A stretch of 64,000 nucleotides of DNA. Source: Cordilura impudica (taxonomy: Eukaryota > Arthropoda > Insecta > Diptera > Scathophagidae). The stretch covers positions 50,097,662 through 50,161,661 of the forward strand of contig OY821517.1 in NCBI GenBank assembly GCA_963682025.1, given 5' to 3'. Of the stretch, positions 45,571 to 56,677 are shown piece by piece (position 1 is the first letter of the stretch; every line of letters starts with the position of its first letter). The position numbers were made by a program, and so were the translations under genes. The notes under the pieces were generated by a model. That model made no database searches. It saw nothing but the letters and a program-made list of their open reading frames with translations, and was not told the origin of the DNA.

Positions 45571-46090
45571 TTATACCCTCCACACGTCAGTGGCAGAGGG
45601 TATATATAGGTTTGTCATTCCGTTTGTAACGCATCGAAAAACTAATTTCCGACCCCATAAAGTATATATATTCCTGATCCTTATCACAGCTCGAGTCGAT
45701 ATAGCGATGTCCGTCTGTCCGTCTGTCTGTTGAAATCACGCTCATTCACAAAAAAGCTATCTAACTGGATAGGTTACAATAATATCATTTGCCATAATTC
45801 CCGGCAGGTTGGTATTGAAAATGGGCTAAATCGGACATCATTGTACGAGAAAAAATATGTAGATACCTCCAAAAAAACATAAAACTCAGTGTGTTTGTTG
45901 TAACAGTTTAGTGGTTGAACATAATAATTGTACAACAACATAAAAAAATGCCACAAAAAAAATATGCATTATTAACAATACCAAGAAAACAACATAGCTC
46001 ATGTTAGTAGTGTTGCCACATTTTTTATCGTTATCACGTTATAATAAAAAAATCGCCAATATGAAAGAAAAAGTTAAAACGAAAAATGGA

Positions 46091-46123
<33 letters not shown>

Positions 46124-47125
46124 AAAATGGAGAATGGAAAATGAAAATTGGAAAATGGAAAATGAAAAACGTAAAATGGAAAATGTAAAATAGAAAATGA
46201 AAAATGGAGAATAGAAAACCGAAAATGAAAAATGGAAAATGAAAAAAGAAAATTAAAAAATGAAAATGGAAAATAGAAAACGAATAATGGAGAATGGAGA
46301 ATGGAAAATGGATAATGGAAAATGAAAAACGGAAAATGAATAATGTAAAATGAAAAATAGAAAATGAAAAATGGAGAATAGAAAATAGAAAATGAAAATG
46401 GAAAATGAAATATGGAAAACGAAAAAAGAAAATTGAAAAATAGAAAATGAAATTGAAAAATGGAAAATGAAAATTGAAAAATGAAAATGGAAAACGCAAA
46501 ATGGAAAATGGAAAATGAAAAATAGAAAATGAAAAATGGAAAATGAAAAATGAAAATTGAAAAATGAAAAATGGAAAATAAAAAATGGGAAATGGAAAAT
46601 GAAAATTGAAAAATGGAAAATGAAAATGAAAATTGAAAAATTGAATATGGAAAATGGAAAATGGAAAATGAGAATTAAAAATGGAAAATGGAAAAATTAA
46701 AAATCGAAAATTAAAATTGAAAAATGAAAAATGGAAAGTGAAAATTGAAAAATGAAATATGAAAAATGCAAAATTAAAAATAAAAAATGAAAAATGGAAA
46801 GTGAAAATTTAAAAATGAAAAACGGAAAATGGAAAATGAAAAATGGAAAAAGGAAAATGAAAACTGAAAAATGAAAAATGGAAAATGGAAAATGAAAATT
46901 GAAAAATGAAAAATGGAAAATGAAAATTAAAAATGAAATCGAAAAATGGAAAATAAAAATTGAAAAATGAAAAATGGTATATGGAAAATTAAGATTGAAA
47001 ATGAAAAATGGAAAATGGAAAATGAAAAATGAATAATAAAAGTTTTTAGCCAAGAATCATTTGAATTTTGGTATTCGGTATATAGAGTTTAAGATTCAGG
47101 TGGAGGGTATCAAAAAATTCGGCAC
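45571..47125 (+). mobile_element. (GTCY)n family B copy expanded by an internal microsatellite
   Basis: 5' part 45571-45960 is normal: hairpin taccctccacacg ... agagggtata, core gtccgtctgtccgtctgtct, gtgtttgttgtaacag. After ~110 bp it gives way to ~970 bp of AAAATGGAAAATG-type repeats. A 3' fragment, caggtggagggtatc followed by attcggcac, appears at 47099-47125. The likeliest reading is one family B element with the array grown inside it. Confidence 0.6.
46074..47045. repeat. AAAATGGAAAATG-type microsatellite (~970 bp)
   Basis: Degenerate tandem repeat, distinct from the neighbouring T-rich tracts by its GG dinucleotides. Phe-rich minus-strand frames (for example 46074-46499, 46697-47053) are artefacts. 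Confidence 0.92.
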
Positions 47126-47129
47126 ATTT

Positions 47130-47570
47130 TTCAGTTTTCATTTCTATTTTTATTTATTATTTTTTGTTTTTAATTTTTTATTTTTCATTTTTTATTTTCC
47201 ATTTTTCATTTTTTATTTTGCGTTTTTCATTTTTAATTTTTAATTTTTAATTTTTTATTTCTCATTTTTCGTTTTTCGTTTTTAATTTTGCATGTTTCAT
47301 TTTTAATTTTTCATTTTTATTTTATATTTATTATTTTTTAATTTTTAATTTTTTTATTTTTAATTTTTTATATTTAATTTCTCATTTTCCATTTTCCATT
47401 TTTCATTGTTTATTTTTCGTTTTTCATTTTTCATTTTTTATTTTTGATTTTTTATTTTTCATTTTTTATTTTTAATTTTTTATTTTAAAATTTTTATTTT
47501 TCATTTTTATTTTTAATTTTTCATGTTTCATTTTTTATTTTTCATTTTCCAATTTTCATTTTTCATTTTT
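47130..47570. repeat. T-rich degenerate microsatellite
   Basis: Variants of tttttcattttttatttttaa, same type as 45237-45570. Confidence 0.9.
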
Positions 47571-47975
47571 AAAAAGGTTATTATATATCATAATTTTTTC
47601 ACCAATACAATCATAAATCAAACCAAATAATCAAATAATAATGTCCCTGAAGAAGTTGGAAAAAATCCCAACGAAACGTAGGATGAAATAATTAAATAAC
47701 TAATCTTTTATTTACATTGATTATGACCTTAAAAGCCCATTAGAAGAATTTCTAAATATATCAAAAAAATACAATAAAAAAGGTCGACAAAAAACTGAAA
47801 TTAATAAACCGATTTTGTCTTACGCTCACGGTTACGCTGTTTTTTGTGATTGTATTGTGAAATAGATTTTTACCCCCCTGCGTGTATAAATTTTTACTTA
47901 CACATCAAAAATTAAAAAAAAAAAACTTTTAAAACATATATTTTACACAATACAACTTTAAAATTTTGATTCCCC

Positions 47976-48665
47976 ATACCACTATGTGGTCAGGGTATAT
48001 TGACTATGTGAAGATGTTTATAACTACCAAAAATATTTGACTTAGACTCATTTTTTATTACATCGATGACTTATAATCACTTTCTGTGTCGATTTAGCGA
48101 TGTCCGTCTGTCCGTCCGCCCGTCTGTGTGTAAACTTTGTAACCAAACTACAGATCGCAAATATGATAAATTTTGATAAAATTTAGTACATGAGCTTCTA
48201 TCATCCATAGGATGAATGCTTTTAAAATTGATGGAAATCGGTTCATGTTCAGAACTAGTCCCCATACAATTGACTCCTTTGATATCGACTTTAATTGCCA
48301 TAATATCGAAATTATCATATAGATCTCGGTCAAATTGGGTTTGCGTATGTTTATTACATCCATTTATCAGTAGTCCAAAAATAAAACCTGCATGACAATT
48401 CTTAGTCAAAAATTTTGCACAGATTTTTCTCAAATTTGGTTTGCATATTTTTGTGTCAAAAATAAGTGATCAGGATCGGTCGATTTGTCGACCTAGTCTC
48501 CATATAAATATAGTATCCGATATGAACTTGTTCAAATCCGAAGACAAAAAAATTAATAACAATGCCACTCAAATGTGGTTTATGCTTATTTTCTATATTT
48601 AATTAGTTGGACCTAAGAGATAGGGATCTCTAAACATCAAGTCGGTCTGGACTATACTTGTTTTT
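47976..48665 (+). mobile_element. (GTCY)n repeat family A, divergent copy
   Basis: ataccactatgtggtcaggg, core gtccgtctgtccgtccgccc, internal block with small deletions, degraded palindrome (agtcggtctggacta) and tacttgttttta. Confidence 0.82.
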
Positions 48666-48666
48666 A

Positions 48667-48815
48667 CTATACCAGTGTGCATAGGATATATATAAGTGTG
48701 TCATTCCGTTTGTAATAATAAGAAAAATATATATATTCATAATGCTTATAACAAGCGGAGTTGATATAGTGATGTCCGTCTGTCTGTCTGTGGAAACAAC
48801 GATCACGCCGTTGCT
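48667..48815 (+). mobile_element. (GTCY)n family B, 5' fragment
   Basis: taccagtgtgcataggatat, gtcattccgtttgtaataat, core gtccgtctgtctgtctgtgg; then copia sequence begins. Confidence 0.7.
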
Positions 48816-48824
48816 CATTGATGA

Positions 48825-50720
48825 AATAATTACCGAGGATGAATCCGAATTTGATTGTTTATGAACATCTCAATTACGTAGAAGCAAAAGAATAGTTAAA
48901 CCACCCAATCGTTTAAGTTATGTAGCTTTAGCTCTTAATGGTGAACACTTCGTATCAGATGTACCCACTAATTGTGAAGATGTTAAAGATAGTAGAGAAT
49001 CAGGTGAGTGGCTAACAGCTATAGAGAATGAATTGATGCATTAGAAAAGAATAATACTTGGAAATTAGTTGAACGTCCTGAAGGAAAACCTGTTGTTGAT
49101 TTTGAAAGGATATTCAGACGAAAATTAGACTCAAACGGTAATCCAGGTGAATACAGAGCACGCATTGAAACGTATGAAACGTATTCTCCTGTTGCAAGAA
49201 TTAGAACATTTAGAACATTTAGAATCCATTACACCAAATGGATATTAAGACTGCATTTTTGAATGGTTACCTTCATGAAGATATATATACATGCAACCTC
49301 CTAAGGGATTAAAATGCAAAACGAATCTGGTATGTAAACTAAATCGTTCAATATATGGCTGAAAGAAAGCTCCATGAATGTGGAATGAGAGATTTAATAC
49401 CTATATTTTAAAACTGAAATTCGAACGATCGAAAAATGATTATTGCTTATATATTAGAAAATTTAATTCCAACATAATTTATCTATTACTATACGAAGAC
49501 GTTCTTTTACTTATTGGAAATAATATTAAAGTAATGGAAATATTTAAATCTTTATTAAAGAAAGAATTTGAAATGAAAGATTTAGGAGATAGAAATGTTT
49601 ATTTGGGAGTTAAAGTAGTTCGAAATTATGAAAAATCAGAAATGAAAATGGTTTGGAATGGAAGACTGGCAATGGTGTTGACACTCCAAGAGAACCAAAG
49701 TTATGTCTAGCTAAAAATACTAAAAAAAAACTTACTAAAGAACCTTATAAAGAGTTAATTGGATGTACGTAATGCTTACTTCAAGACCTGGGGCCAATTC
49801 ACCGCATTGGTTATCGAAATTTTTCTATCGAAATCATTTTTTTATTTTCCAAAATTAAAATACTAAGAATAATTTTTCCTTGTCACAGTTAAAGAATTAT
49901 GACCTCTGGTTAAGAAGAAAAGCGAATCGTGGTTGAGCGTTTGTCCATCTTCTTTAAATAATAAACCAAAATATAGAATTTCGATTGATTTTACTCGATA
50001 TCGAATGCGGTGATTTGACCCCTGATCTTAGTGTTAGTGTAAATTATTTAAATTGTTTTAAAAATTTGCGCTACTGATAGTCATTGGATTCAATTAAAAA
50101 GAATTCTCAGATACATAAAGAAAACCTTAAATTTGGAACTTTTATGTATATGATGGCAAAACAGATGATATTTTAAGCGGATATTCAGACGCTAATTGGG
50201 GAAATGCCGCCGATGACAGAAAGTCTTTAAGTGGTTACTGAATTAAAGTTTTTGGTTGTTCTGTCTCTTGGGTAACTAAAAAGCAATCTAAATTATCTTT
50301 ATCATCCACTGAAGCAGAATTTGTTGCTCTTTGTGTCACATCATGTGAAAAATTGTATTTATCAAAAAGCTACTAAATGATTTGAACATTTTTATAGAAT
50401 CGCCCTTATCTATCTTTGTCATTTATCAAAATTGCTGAAGAACCTAAAGAACACCAAAGAATGAAGCATATTGCCATCAAATATAATTTTGTTCAAGATT
50501 TAGTTCAAAGTGGTGTTCTCCAAATTGTATACAAGTCAAGCAAGGAACAAGTTAAAGATTTCTTTACAAAGTCTTTACCACAAATATTATTGGATTTATT
50601 TAATTGGGCAAGGGTTCCAGAAATTGTATGGCGTGCATCCCTGGTAAATTCAGGTACAGAACAGGATGAACAAATAAACTATTCTTTTAGATTAGTAGGT
50701 ACGCACTTAAAATAGAAATA
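48825..50720 (+). pseudogene. Ty1/copia pol remnant (reverse transcriptase and RNase H)
   Basis: The first part reads LRRSKRIVKPPNRLSYVALA, then GEWLTAIENEL and NNTWKLVERPEGK. Copia RT blocks follow: YSPVARI, MDIKTAFLNGYLHEDIYM, SIYG-KKAPWMWNERF, LLLYEDVLLLI (the YVDD-type motif is changed to YEDV), KEFEMKDLG and YLGVKV. After a 231-bp MITE come LTSRPDLSVSVNYL, then SGYSDANWG, SWVTKKQSKLSLSSTEAEF of RNase H, and KHIAIKYNFVQDLV near the end. Stops and shifts are frequent. Gag, protease, integrase core and LTRs are absent. The catalytic change and the frame breaks show a dead remnant. Confidence 0.88.
49791..50021. mobile_element. Harbinger-like MITE in the copia remnant (231 bp, CTG duplication)
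   Basis: Ends GGGCCAATTCACCGCATT and AATGCGGTGATTTGACCC, flanked by CTG at 49788-49790 and 50022-50024. Excising it restores the copia block TSRPDLSVS. The interior aligns, inverted, with 38861-39026 (shared cacgattcgcttttctt on one strand). Confidence 0.88.
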
Positions 50721-50752
50721 TAGTCAACCATCCAATCACAGAATAATAATAA

Positions 50753-51115
50753 CTAGCAGACTCCAGCCTTTGAAATTCGAGTGCAAATTCTAGGAAATTT
50801 TATTTTTTCGTTAAATAAAGACCCTAAAGGTATGCTAATCAAATCAACACAAAAAAGAAACACTCATTTTTATTACAAACACATTAACAAATGTAATAAA
50901 CACACACATAGCATATTGTATAATTTTATGTATGTGTTAGTAGCAACTTTAAATGCAATTTACTCAAAATAAAGGAAAAATTAAAAAATCTGTAAATCTA
51001 CAAAACGGCTAAAAAGAAATACCTTTCAAATAATACACGTTTGGTCAAAATCGGGATAAAACGGTAGAACAAAACATCGGTCACAATAAATCGCGTAGCC
51101 TATTAATATTATAGA
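50753..51115 (-). mobile_element. Helitron family C, complete (363 bp)
   Basis: CTAG at 50753-50756, hairpin partly decayed (tttgaaattcgag), other end attaatattataga. Host base at the left is A; at the right it is C rather than T. Confidence 0.9.
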
Positions 51116-51189
51116 CATTGTTACCCCTTTCATAAACCCTTAATCCAAACGGTACATATCAGATCAGATTCTATATTAAAAAAAAAAAT

Positions 51190-51245
51190 AATCATGTGAG
51201 TCCGATCACAAGGGAGATGTGTAAACATCTAATAATTAAAGAAAA
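51190..51245 (+). mobile_element. family F border fragment
   Basis: aatcatgtgagtccgatcac then gggagatgtgtaaacatct and aataattaaag, as at 45065-45115. A 21-bp satellite array starts 45 bp further on. Confidence 0.65.
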
Positions 51246-51288
51246 CATCAACATCATATATTCCAGTGCATAAAAAATAAGTCTATTA

Positions 51289-52590
51289 TGCTGTTTTCTG
51301 AAATTCAATTGATGTTTTCTGAAATGCAATTGATGTTTTCTGAAATTCAATCGATGTTTTCTGAAATACAGTTAATGTTTTCAGCAATTCAAATGATGCT
51401 TTTTGAAATTCTATTGATGTTTTCTGAAATTCTAATTATGTTTTCTGAAATTCAAATGATGTTTTCTGAAATACAATTGATGTTTTCTGAGATACAATTG
51501 ATGTTTTCTGAAATTATATTGATGTTTTCTGAAATTCTATTTATGTTTTCTGAAATTCAAATAATGTTTTCTGAAACTCGAATGTTTTCTGAAATTATAT
51601 TGATATTTTCTGAAATTCTTTTTATGTTTTCTGAAATTCAATTGATGTTTTCTGAAATACAATTGATGTTTTCTGAAATACAATTGATGTTTTCTGAAAT
51701 TCTATTGATGTTTTCTGAAATTCTATTTATGTTTTCTGAAATTCAAATGATGTTTTCTGAAATACAATTGATGTTTTCTGAAATACAATTGATGTTTTCT
51801 GAAATTCTATTGATGTTTTCTTAAATTCAATTGAAGTTTTCTGCAACTCGAATGATGTTTCCTGATATTATATTGATGTTTTCTGAAATTCTATTTATGT
51901 TTTCTGAAATTCAAATGATGTTTTCTGAAACTCGAATGATGTTTTCTGAAATTATATTGATGTTTTCTGAAATTATATTGATGTTTTCTGAAATTCAAAT
52001 GATGTTTTCTGAAACTCGAATGATGTTTTCTGAAATTATATTGATGTTTTCTGAAATTATATTGATGTTTTCTGAAATTCAAATGATGTTTTCTGAAACT
52101 CGAATGATGTTTTCTGAAATTATATTGATATTTTCTGAAATTCTATTGATGCTTTCTGAAATTCAAATGATGTTTTCTGAAATTATATTGATGTTTTCTG
52201 AAATTCTATTTATGTTTTCTGAAATTCAAATGATGTTTTCTGAAATTATATTGATGGTTTCTGAAATACAATTGATGTTTTCTGAAATTCTATTGATGCT
52301 TTCTGAAATTCTATTTATGTTTTCTGAAATTCAAATGATGTTTTCTGAAATACAATTGATGTTTTCTGAAATATAATTGATGTTTTCCGAAATTCAATTG
52401 ATGTTTTCTGCAACTCGAATGATGTTTTCTGAAAATATATTGATGTTTTCTGAAATTCTATTTACGTTTTCTGAAATTCAAATGATGTTTTCTGAAACTA
52501 GAATGATGTTTTCTGAAATTGTATTAATGTTTTCTTAAATTATATTGATGTTTCCTGAAATTCTATTTATGTTTTCTGAAATTCAAATGA
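51289..52590. repeat. 21-bp satellite array 1 (~62 units)
   Basis: Unit of the form ttgatgttttctgaaatwcaa. Variants are arranged in larger blocks (for example ...ctatttatg / ...caaatgatg / ...ctcgaatgatg / ...tatattgatg) that recur several times between 51830 and 52260, so there is higher-order structure. Because 21 is a multiple of three, long frames (51288-51824, 51831-52376) encode a repeated MFSEIQL heptad; I do not regard these as genes. Confidence 0.93.
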
Positions 52591-53484
52591 TTTTTTTACG
52601 ATTTTTTTGTATGAGTTTTTTTAATGCGGTCCCTAACCCTCGCACAAAAGCAGGTTTGAGTGTATTTTTTTATGATACGATTTTCCTACGCTTTTCCTTA
52701 CTTGGATGACGGTATTATATATTGCATTTTATATTAAGATGTCGTCATGTGTTAAATTGATTTATGATGTACAATGGAACTTAAAGCTATTATTAACTAA
52801 TTAAATTTAATTAAAATTTCAACTAACAAAATTTATTTATATTATATCCTAGTTATTGGAAAATATTCCAAATTTATATCAATTTAATGCTTAGTAAGAA
52901 TCAATTTAATGCTTAATAGTAATAATTACTAAAAATGTTTATTAATGAAAGTTGTTAACATATAATTGTTTATATGGTCTGAGGCGTTGCCAACTAACTA
53001 TATTGAAAAAAGTACGAACAAAGACAACCATGTCAGTTAACACTGCTTTTGAATTATCTTTACTTGCATTCTATTGTTACATCGTCATTCGTACGTAATA
53101 AAAACAGAAAAAAAGATTTCTTTAGAACTCAAATAAAACTTAAGAAAATACAGAAATATTTTGGTGGAATTCTACAAATCGTTGTGGTTTGTGAATAAAA
53201 ACTTAATTATAGTTTATTGAGGAATAAAGTATTTATAAAAATACACATCAAAAATTCCCCAAAATGCAGTCGGCAAGTAAAATAAATAATGTGTACACTA
53301 TTTGACAAATAGGTGGTCAGGTAGTGTTCAAGAAAATGTTTAAAAAGAAAAAATGGTATCAAATATTTGGTCTATGGAGCTAATTTGAAAATTAAAAAAA
53401 GTGTTAAAAACACGAGTTACTTAGGTTTGTCTCTCCTACCACAATTCCAATTTCGAATGCATTGGGTAATTGCCCATGAACAGT
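52591..53484. other. no feature recognised
   Basis: AT-rich sequence between satellite array 1 and a family F junction. No gene seen. Confidence 0.4.
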
Positions 53485-53690
53485 TTCTCTTGAAAATATT
53501 TTTTCACCAATACAATCATAAGTCACACAGCGTTATCTCCTTCAGCTCACACCGATATAAGTTACGCTGTTTTTGTGATTGTATTGTGAAATAGAAATTT
53601 ACCCCCCTGCGCGTATAGATGTTTACACATCAAAAATCAATCCGATCACAGGGGAGATGTGTAAACATCTACACCTTTTCCAATTGTATT
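53485..53690. mobile_element. family F: two borders joined end to end
   Basis: 53485-53640 has the right border (tttcaccaatacaatcat, ttttgtgattgtattgtgaa, acccccctgcg, agatgtttacacatc). Directly after it, 53641-53690 has the other border (tccgatcacaggggagatg, tgtaaacatct). The 15-mers AGATGTTTACACATC and GATGTGTAAACATCT are exact reverse complements. Confidence 0.7.
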
Positions 53691-53845
53691 TCAGAAAGTA
53701 TCAAATGTATTTCAGAAAACATCAAACGTATTTAAGAAAGTATCAAATGTATTTCAGAAAACATCAAATGTATTTCAGAAGCTATCAAATGTATTTCAGA
53801 AAATATCAATTGAATTTCAGAAAATATTTATTGAAATACAGAATT
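53691..53845 (-). repeat. 21-bp satellite array 2, reverse orientation (~7 units)
   Basis: Units of the form atttcagaaaacatcaaatgt, the reverse complement of arrays 1 and 3. Its outer flank cttttccaattgtatttcag is mirrored by the outer flank of array 3. Confidence 0.9.
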
Positions 53846-54384
53846 AAAAAGTAGTTCACCCTACAATACCGAAAAGTTATTATTGTTTCTATTAGTGATT
53901 TGGAGTCGCAGAAAATGTTTAGCAATATTTGGACTTATTTGTTATGCACTGGAAAATAAACTATCAAAGGCGGCCTTTTAATCGAAAGAAGATGAGGACT
54001 TCATTTATTAATCAGCTACAATATAAACTCCAGGATAGAATTTTGATCGATTTTGAAGTCATCATTTTGAAAAAAACACGTTTATATCGTCACCTAAAAT
54101 ACAAAAAGGCCGTAACTAACAAAAAGTTCAAAATTGACTTTTTGTATTGTAGTTATGGCCTTTTAGTTAAAAACTACTATTTTACCATAAATTTGTTTTC
54201 ATAAAAAAATCCATCTTTAATTTTCAGCTTGATTCTAAAACTTGGGTATTAAGTTTAAAATAGTTTTTGTTTTATGATGTTTTTTGCTTCTCCTGTAAAA
54301 AAAATACAAATATTAGTTACTGCCTTTTGCATTTTAGGTGACGATATGTAGTTTTCAAGACATATTACAAACCCAGATTAATGC
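53846..54384. other. spacer between inverted satellite arrays, with its own inverted repeats
   Basis: No recognised protein (a 91-codon frame at 53929-54204 has no known motif). 54083-54120 and 54313-54350 are inverted copies of a segment containing cgtcacctaaaat. Inside this, about 54100-54170 forms a second local inverted repeat around the aaaagttcaaaattgacttt palindrome. Confidence 0.6.
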
Positions 54385-55612
54385 GTTCTGACTATTTTTC
54401 TGAGACTCAAATGATATTTTCTGTAATTCAATTCTTATTTTCTGAATTAAATTTAAAATTTTCTGAAATACATTTTATTTTTTCTGAAATACATTTGATG
54501 TTTTCTGAAATACATTTAAAATTTTCTGAAATACATTTGTTGGTTTCTGAAATACATTTGATAATTTCTGAAATACAATTGATGTTTTCTGAAATACAGT
54601 TGATATTTTCTGATATACATTTGATAATTGCTGAAATACATTTGATAATTTCGGAAATACATTTGTTATTTTCTGAAATACAAAAGATACTTTCTGAAAA
54701 TCAATTGATGCTTTCTGAAATACAATTGGTTATTACTGAAAATCAATTGATGTTTTCTGAAATTCGATTGATACTTTCTGAAAGTCAATTGATGTTTTCT
54801 GAAATACAATTGATACTTTCTGAAACACAATTGATATTTTCTGAAAATCGATTGATGTTTTCTGAAACACAATTGATACTTTCTGAAATTCAATTGATTT
54901 TTTCTGAAAATCAATTGATGTTTTCTGAAACACAATTGATACTCTCTGAAATACATTTAAAATTTTCTGAAAACCAATTGATGTTTTCTGAAATACATTT
55001 GATAATTTCTGAAATACAGTTGATATTTTCTTAAATACATTTGATAATTGCTGAAATATATTTGATAATTTCGGAAATACATTTGATATTTTCTGAAATA
55101 CATTTGATAATTGCTGAAATATATTTGATAATTTCGGAAATACATTTGATATTTTCTGAAATACATTTAATAATTTCTGAAATACAAAAGATACTTTCTG
55201 AAAATCAATTGATGCTTTCTGAAATTCAATTGATACTTTCTGAAAGTCAATTGATGTTTTCTGAAATACAATTGACACGTTCTGAAACACAATTGATATT
55301 TTCTGAAAATCAATTGATGTTTTCTGAAACACAATTGATACTTTCTGAAAGTCAATTGATGTTTTCTGAAATACAATTGACACTTTCTGAAATTCAATTG
55401 ATGCTTTCTGAAAACCAATTGATGTTTTCTGAAATACAATTGATACTTTCTGAAACACAATTCATATTTTCTGAAAATCAATTGATGTTTTCTGAAATAC
55501 AAATGATACTTTCTGAAATACGATTGATATTTTCTGAAAATCAATTAATGTTTTCTGAAACAAATTGATACTTTCTGAAATTCAATTGATGTTTTCTGAA
55601 ATACAATTGGAA
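54385..55612. repeat. 21-bp satellite array 3 (~58 units)
   Basis: Units such as ttgatgttttctgaaataca and ttgatactttctgaaaatca alternate. A segment at 54960-55040 recurs at 55041-55190 as larger blocks. It ends caattggaaaaggtgaag, the mirror of the start of array 2. Long frames on both strands come from the 21-bp period. Confidence 0.93.
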
Positions 55613-55683
55613 AAGGTGAAGTAATTAAAAAAACATCAAAGTTTATTTTTGACTTCTTCAAAGATTTCCTAGTGTATATATAA

Positions 55684-55940
55684 TTGAATATTTAAAATTA
55701 ACGAAAAAGATTTGTGATTTTGCTAAACAGACAGCAAACTCGGCGGTTCTGCTTACTAAAAAAGTTCTGTCAATCGCAAATATGTACTTGAAATAAAAAA
55801 AAAGAACAACTCTGAAAGTTTGTGAACATGTTAAACTCGCAACAGACCTAGCGGTCAATAGCTTGAATATATAAAATTAACGAAAAAATTTGTGATTTTG
55901 CTAAACAGACAGCGAACTCGGAGGTTCTGCTTACTAAATA
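55684..55940 (+). repeat. direct duplication of a ~78-bp segment
   Basis: 55684-55762 and 55863-55940 share tttgtgattttgctaaacag, acagcraactcgg and ggttctgcttactaaa; about 100 bp lie between them. Confidence 0.8.
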
Positions 55941-55974
55941 CACCAATACACTTATATATACTCGAACCACACAC

Positions 55975-56065
55975 CGATTTTCCCTTACGTTGTTTTTGTG
56001 ATTGCATTGTGAAATTGGATTTTACCCCCCTGAGCGCATAGATGTTTGCACATCAAAAATAGTCA
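55975..56065 (+). mobile_element. family F border fragment
   Basis: gttgtttttgtgattgcatt, tacccccctgagcgcatag and atgtttgcacatcaaaaat match the border at 53575-53640. Confidence 0.65.
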
Positions 56066-56677
56066 TAATCCCACAATTAGTCTATGACTGACAAAAGCGT
56101 TGTATCTAGTGTGAAAAATTATTTTTGACACTTTAAAAACATGGCCTGGAACAACTCAAAATTGTTTGATCTGTTTAGGAAGACTCAACCAACCCAACGG
56201 ATTTCGTGGAAGCTGCTTTAAAAGAACTTCATAGCTTATACGATAATCTGCAGAGAAGCGAAAGTATAACAAATAATCTTCGCCTGACATATGCAAATAT
56301 TAAGGCGAAATGGATGAAAGTATGCCGAGGCATTCACAAATTCAACTCCAAATACGAGGACTGGCTTCGATAAGGATAACCAAAAGATCAGAAAGAACCG
56401 AATACAGAATACGTTTTTCAAAGAAGTTGAACTAAAAGTAGACTACCCCAGGTGCGGTTACGGAAACTCAAACGATGGAAACACTGCGGAGAATTTTTGA
56501 AAATCCTGAGACAGTAACTCGATTCACTGGAATTAACAATCAAATCATTAAATGAATGTTTTAAACTGAAAAGAAAAGGTTAATTCTACAAAAAGAAATA
56601 TGGATAATGTGATTCGAAAACTGCATTACCGAAGAAATTGACCCCGACAGTCCATTAAATATTGACGCATAGATATA

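Larger units (their letters stand above)
45065..47915 (+). mobile_element. repeat family F with expanded microsatellite core
   Basis: Left border: aatcatgtgagtccgatcac and, further in, aggggctctgctaatata. Right border: tttcaccaatacaatcat and, after ~170 bp of other sequence, tttgtgattgtattgtgaaa and tacccccctgcgtgtat. The borders are the inverse of those at 13036-14880. The interior is T-rich then A-rich microsatellite plus a family B repeat. Confidence 0.6.

Noticed and set aside
46074..47053. Phe-rich minus-strand frames of 118-141 codons resembling membrane proteins
   Set aside because: Translation of an AAAATGG-type microsatellite; composition alone makes them.
51288..52376. Long open frames (178 and 181 codons) of repeated MFSEIQL
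   Set aside because: The DNA is a 21-bp tandem repeat; a period divisible by three keeps frames open on both strands. No start context, introns or non-repetitive domain.
53929..54204. 91-codon frame between inverted satellite arrays as a transposase
   Set aside because: No recognisable motif, and half of it lies in a local inverted repeat.
54381..55568. Overlapping long frames on both strands (up to 241 codons)
   Set aside because: Same 21-bp satellite; frames on opposite strands cover the same bases, which is expected from the repeat.
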